NCBI RefSeq assembly: GCF_031143425.1
Contig: NC_090444.1
Span: 1,308,711,324-1,308,775,323 of the forward strand
DNA: 64,000 nt
Reading direction: 5' to 3'
From: Pleurodeles waltl
Lineage: Eukaryota; Chordata; Amphibia; Caudata; Salamandridae
Under the pieces are notes generated by a model. The model searched no databases and had not been told where the DNA came from. It saw only the letters and a program-made list of their open reading frames with translations. The position numbers and the translations under genes are program-made. Shown in pieces: positions 59,049 to 64,000 of this stretch. Every line of letters begins with the position of its first letter. Position 1 is the first letter of the stretch.

Positions 59049-62000
59049 CTTACCTTAGAATAGATACCCGAGCAATACCATAGATATCCATAATTGGAAC
59101 TCCACGTACTATCACAGTGGTTGCAGCACTGGCTCTGATGGAATGAGTGCGCAAGCCCTCAGGGAGTTGCTTCTTGTCCAGTGAGTTGCAGAGTTTAATG
59201 CAGTGCACAACCCATCTGGAGATGGCCCTTTTCTGCACAGCAGGAGCCTTCTTAGCTCTGACATACCCCCACGAAGAGTTGATCGTCCACCCTGAATTCC
59301 AGTGTGAGGTCAAGGTAGAAAGAAAACGCTTGTTTTGGGTCCAGATGATGCAGACACTCATCCTTGGAAGGGTGAGGGCGAGCATAGAAAGAAGGCAAGG
59401 TGATGGATTGACCTGCATGAAAGGGTGTAACCACCTTTGGAAGAAAGAAGTGACGTGCACGAAGCTTCACTTTGTTGGGATGGATGGAGGCGGCTTCAAT
59501 GGTATGGCCTGTAACTCACTAACTCATCGGCCACATTATAGCTTCGTGGAAAGCTGTTTTGATGGTGAGCATATGAAAAGGAGCGTACATTAAGAATGTA
59601 TGCACTAGATTCAAGTCCCACTGAGGCATGATAAAAGAAGAAGGGGAAAAAGATGAACTAAAGCTTTCAAGAACCTACGTACAATAGGATATTTGAAAAG
59701 AGAAGGGCTGATCAAGTGATCTGAGGAATGCAGAGATAGCAGAAAGATAACCTTTAAGAGTGCCCAGAGCAGAGCCCTGCTGAGCAAGAGAGAGAATGAC
59801 TAGAAGAACCTGAGAAAGAGGAGCAACATTTCTGTAGGAACACCAAGCCACAAATGTCTTCCAATGGCAGGCATATACCGTCTTGGTGGAGGTACACTTG
59901 CCTGGCAAGATAACATCACAGACTTCAGGAGGAAGGTCAAAGGCTGTCAACAGCTGCTGCTCAATCTCCACGCAAGAAGGCGGAGACTGGCCAGGTTCAG
60001 GTGGAGAACCTTCCCCTTCTGCAACAGAAGATCTCCAGAAGGGTTAACCTGATTGGATTATTGACTGCCGTGCTCAGTAGCACGGGATACCAGACTCTCC
60101 GTGCCCAGGCCAGTTCCACAAGGATGACTTGAGCCTGGTCATTCTTGAGCTTCTTGAGAACTCTGTGCAGGAGTGGTATGGGTGGAAAGGTATGCAGGAG
60201 GCCATAGCTCCACTCTATATGAAAAGCGCTGCTGAGCGAGAGCCGCTTTGGAAATTCCAGTGCACAAAACTGTCGACATTGTGCGCTCTCAGCAGAGACT
60301 TACAGATCTAACCAAGGCTCTCCCCACCCATGAAAAAGACCTTCTGCCACCTCCCAATGGAGATGCCATTTGTGATCCACTAAGCATCTGCAGCTGAGTT
60401 TGTCTGCTTTGGCTTTCAGAGAGCCCACCAGGTGCTGAGCCACCAGGGAAATGCCCTGACAATCCAACAATGTCCAGAAATGTATGGCCTCTTCACATAG
60501 GGTTCCCCAACCCCACCCTACCCTGCTCTTTGCAGTACCACATGGCGGTGGGGGTGTCCATGAACACCTGACCAGCCTCCCCTTGATGGAAGGAAATGCC
60601 ATTCAGATCACCCATAACTCCAGCAGATTGATGTAGAGTCCGAATTTCGCCAGAGACCAGAGTCCTCTGTTCTTCACCTCTCCAAGATGGTCACCTCATC
60701 CCACGAGTGACGCATCTGTCACTACTGTGGGATCTGGTTGGGGAAGGATTTGCCGCTGACAATCGCGATTCGTGAACCTACACTGCAAATCCTGCAGTTC
60801 CCTCTGAGATCTCGACCATGTCGGAGAGATTCCCCTGATGCTGTGCCTATTAGAACTTCAGGTCCCATTGCAGAGCCCACATATGCCAGCTGCATGCATC
60901 ACAAGCAGGATGCAGGAGGCCATGAATCCCAGCAGCCTCAGAGTCAGGCTCACCAAAATCCAGGATAGAGGCTGAAACAGTGGTATCATGGCCTGAATAT
61001 CCCAGATTCGCCGCTAGGAAGGATAAGCCAGAAAGAGCACTGTGTCCAGAACAGCTCTGATAAGAGGAAGCATCTGAGAGGGAGTCAAATGTGACTTCAG
61101 CACATTTATAATGAACCCCAGTGAGTGCAGGAGGTTTGTCGTAGTCTTGAGGTGGGAGACAACAACCAGGTCTGAGCTTGCCTTAAACTGCCAGGTGTAG
61201 AGATAGGGGAATATGGACACCCCTGATCTCAGCAGATGAGCTGCAATCACTTCCATCACCTTGGTGAACACCAGAGGAGCACTGGTGAGGCCAAAAGGAA
61301 GCACAGCAAACTGAAAATGCTTGTGACCGACCGTGAACTGGAGGTAACATTTATGTGCAGGCAGGATGGGGATATGAAATTATGCGTCCTGCAAGTCCAA
61401 CACTACCATCTATTTTCCTGGGTCCATGGCAGACAGAACCTAAGTCAAGGCGAACAGTTTGATTTTTTTCTTCTTGATGAAGTAGTTGAGTGGCTTCAGG
61501 TCTAGGATAGGAGGAAGGCCTCCATCCTTCTTCGGCACCAAAAAGTAGTGGCAATAGCAACCACAACCTACTTCTGGTATTGGGACCCTCTTTATGGATC
61601 CCTTGGCCAAGAGAGCCACAACTTCCTATCGGAGAAAAGAAAGGTGATATCGGTCAGCCTGTCTTGAGATGGTGGCCTGGAATGAGGAGTAGTCAGGAAG
61701 GGAGTAGCTTTCTCAGACCAACTGCAAAATTCATGTGTCCGATGTTATCGACTGTCAATGGGGCAGGTGATGACAGACCTGCCACTAACTGGATGCCCGT
61801 GATGGTATAAGGGCAGATTAGGAGCCACGCAGGGGCTGGGGAGCATGCGTGGCATGGTGGCTAGGTGGTAACTGGAGCGGCTGGCAACCCCTTACCTAGC
61901 CACAAAAGAGACAAAAAGCAGACTGGTGATAGAATGGGGCAGAATATAACCCCAAGGACCGGGCCATAGCCTGACTGTCCTTAAACCTCTCAAGCATCAA

Positions 62001-62500
62001 GTCCACTTTATCTCTGAAGAGACGGGAGCCATCAAAAGGCATGTCCATCAAAGAAAATGTGACATCCCGCGAAAAGCCAGCAGTGTGTAGCCAGGCATGG
62101 GTTGACATGTGAGGTGGAAGCCTGGCCACTAAACTCTCACGGGTGGGATGTTGGGTGAGGAAACTTGGGTCTCCCCTGGGGCGGGGAGGTGGTAACGGGC
62201 GATTGTCCTGTTCACTGGAGCTCTTATGTTGAGTTTGGACCAGGTACCCAAAAGGACATCAGTGAGGGCCTCAAATGGGAGGAGCAGTTCAGATGGAGAC
62301 TCCCAGATGAATCTCCTCCATCAAGACATTAGTCTCGACTGTCACCGAGGGTAAAATGAAGATTGAGGACCTCAGGAGCCCTGCGCACCACCACTGCAAA
62401 AGATGCTCCTTCCTCCATAGTCACGTTAGTGGGAAAAAGCACACCAGCATCTGGGGAAGTATCCAGGCTTCACCCAGTTGCTCACACCTGTTCATATCCT
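59049..62500 (-). pseudogene. Decayed DIRS retrotransposon (gag, RT-RNase H, tyrosine recombinase)
   Basis: Minus-strand DIRS-type element, which integrates by a tyrosine recombinase instead of a DDE integrase. Right to left: a gag-like segment at 62129-61896 (FDGSRLFRDKVDLMLERFKDS); RT pieces at 61566-61351 and 61304-61014 (MLPFGLTSAPLVFTKVMEV), where the catalytic box reads PYLYTW instead of PYLDDW; an RNase H-like TPTAMWYCKEQG near 60520-60570; and the recombinase in two pieces, the N-terminal core-binding part at 59971-59675 and the catalytic part at 59460-59050 with HSIRASAATT near 59130-59150. Stops and shifts separate the pieces and both RT aspartates are gone. Its other end lies left of the solo LTR at 49170-49755. 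Confidence -1.
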
Positions 62501-63017
62501 GTTAACAAAGATGGAATTAAGGGTTGAGTGACCTCTCCCACTCCTCCCTGAGGCCAAGACCATGGGAATAGGGGACAGGATCCGATCTGGGAGGCTAATC
62601 TCCCAATGGCGCCAGAGACCGCGCATACGTATAATGCTCCCAGAATGCTCTCTGATAAGATGCAAATATTTGCAGATGTTTGAAAGCAAACTTGCTGATA
62701 CTTTGCTTTGAAAATAAAAATAGTCACAAAAAAGTATCAGACCTAATTAGGGACCCAATACTTAAGGAAAGTCACAAAAGTGCACCTATGATATATGCTC
62801 CTGCATTAGTGCAGATTTAGACTTTCATGAATTCACAAATATCTTCAGGAAATCATACTCCCAGAAAATATTTGGGGACTGCCTTTTAATATGAGCAACT
62901 ATGCATGTGTAGTTTTGCTCATGCGAAAATCTGTTGAGTGTTTGTAAGCTTACTTTCCCTCCTACCACTTTTTTCCCCCCAACCCTGGAAGAAGTGTTAC
63001 TCCTGCTGTTTCATGAC
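62501..63017. other. Unassigned intron sequence
   Basis: AT-rich stretch between the DIRS remnant and the last MITE. No open frame or repeat end that I can support. Confidence -1.
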
Positions 63018-63020
63018 TAA

Positions 63021-63604
63021 GGCCCTCATTCTAACCGCGCCATGCGGTAACCGCCATATGGCCGCTCCGCGGTCAAAAGACCGCTGGGGCCATTTCAACT
63101 TTCCGCTGGGCCGGCGGGCGCTAGCCAAGTTAGCGCCCGCCGGCCCAGCGGTAAAGGGGCCTTCAACACTGAAGCCGGCTCCGAATGGAGCTGGTGGTGT
63201 TGCAGGCGTGCAACGGGTGCAGTAGCACCCGTCGCGCTTTTCACTGTCTGCCAAGCAGACAGTGAAAAGCAGCCTGGGGCCCTGTTAGGGGGCCCCTGCA
63301 CTGCCCATGCCATTGGCATGGGCAGTGCAGGGGCCCCCAGGGGCCCCAGGACACCCGTTCCCGCCATCCTGTTCCTGGCGGTAAAAACCGCCAGAAACAG
63401 GGTGGCTGGAAGGGGGTCAGAATCCCCATGGCGGCGCTGCTTGCAGCCCCGCCACGGCGGATTTGGGAAACCGCGGACCCGGTTTTCTGACCGCGGCTTT
63501 ACCGCCGCGGTCAGAATGGCCCAGGAAGCACCGCCAGCCTGTTGGGGGTGCTTCCGTCATCCGCGACCCTGGCGGTTTTTACCGCCAGGGTCGGAATGAC
63601 CCCC
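63021..63604. mobile_element. Palindrome-rich Harbinger-like MITE
   Basis: A 584-bp GC-rich element. Its ends are GGCCCTCATTCTAACC and, in reverse complement, GGGGGTCATTCCGACC, flanked by a TAA duplication (63018-63020 and 63605-63607), which fits the TWA target of Harbinger/PIF elements. Inside are several strong hairpins: a perfect 21-bp stem (63103-63123 with 63131-63151, 7-nt loop), a 15-bp stem (63236-63250 with 63256-63270), a near-continuous palindrome with 25-bp arms (63288-63312 with 63314-63338, 1-nt centre), and CTGGCGGT/ACCGCCAG hairpins near 63374-63393 and 63570-63589. Non-coding: open frames across it come from the palindromes. Confidence -1.
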
Positions 63605-63607
63605 TAA

Positions 63608-64000
63608 ATTTCTAGTCTTTGTCAGTATGAGAAAGAGCTGGAGAAGTCCCCTAAATTATGCAAGTTAGTAGGTATGCACAACTCCAGACTCAAAAGGGCA
63701 TTCCAACATTGATACTATTGCTAACCGCTTCTTCCAGCCCCAGTACATAGATCTGATAAAGGGGGCAAAATAAGGGAATTGCTAGTATTCAAACCCTACC
63801 ACATTGTGAGCCCTAATATAGCAAGAGAGGCTATTATAAGAGCTCTTATGTAATGAGATTGTTGCCATAATTTGTTGCACACTACAAGACAAAAAAGGGC
63901 AAGTGGATTTTTTTTTATAAGACAAGCAGATTTGTAATGCAGCCTGTCTCATGGACAAATCGATATTTTAATACATTCCACACCCCTGCTATTTGATGTT
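63608..64000. other. USP45 intron, no gene recognised
   Basis: The last 393 bp. I looked for the next upstream USP45 exon (IDRIF, GELTS and CEEC motifs on the minus strand) and did not find it here. Confidence -1.

Noticed and set aside
59038..62745. Apparent inverted ends CAGGTCTAATACTT and AAGTATCAGACCTA around the DIRS remnant
   Set aside because: The left copy is the edge of the solo LTR plus its CTTAC duplication, so the match with 62732-62745 is probably coincidental.

Overview
This window reads as intronic DNA from a very large vertebrate genome, most likely a salamander and probably a newt of the Pleurodeles type. The species is an inference from the mix of elements (long-LTR Ty3/gypsy, DIRS, hAT and Harbinger-like MITEs, several LINE clades) and from the huge introns; the sequence does not prove it. 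There are no bacterial-style operons, CRISPR arrays, rRNA genes or convincing tRNA genes.

The one host gene is USP45, the ubiquitin-specific protease 45, on the minus strand. Three consecutive coding exons are visible: 48895-48951, 39711-39854 and 152-782. Their conceptual joins are in frame and follow the protein order known for vertebrate USP45. The two complete introns are about 9.0 kb and 38.9 kb, and a third runs off the right edge. Nearly everything else lies inside these introns.

Layout from left to right: USP45 exon (152-782); an unassigned stretch; a 1.2-kb satellite built on 5-bp steps (2848-4030); the 5' part of an L1/Tx1-type LINE (4190-6310); a minus-strand CR1/L2-type LINE (6320-8335); an unassigned stretch; a young, intact-looking Ty3/gypsy-class retrotransposon with integrase placed before reverse transcriptase, the Gmr1-like arrangement (9662-20117, TSD GTAAT); a decayed L1/Tx1 ORF2 (20123-24200); a quiet intron stretch; a rearranged endogenous retrovirus on the minus strand (about 28760-35460); the small USP45 exon (39711-39854); LINE and hAT debris; the 57-bp USP45 exon (48895-48951); then a deep nest of mobile elements.

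The nest is a decayed DIRS element (about 49170-49755 plus 59049-62500). It is interrupted by a minus-strand solo LTR (49756-59048, TSD CTTAC), itself interrupted by a hAT-type element (49920-55221, 8-bp TSD). That hAT element carries a 5'-truncated LINE (51703-54864, 9-bp TSD). A second LTR-like insertion with a TATA box lies in the solo LTR. A palindrome-rich Harbinger-like MITE (63021-63604) ends the window.

The best candidate for an unusual system is the Gmr1-like element. Its single 1593-codon gag-pol frame runs gag, protease, integrase, reverse transcriptase, RNase H, every catalytic motif I can check is present, and its two 2.69-kb LTRs are nearly identical.
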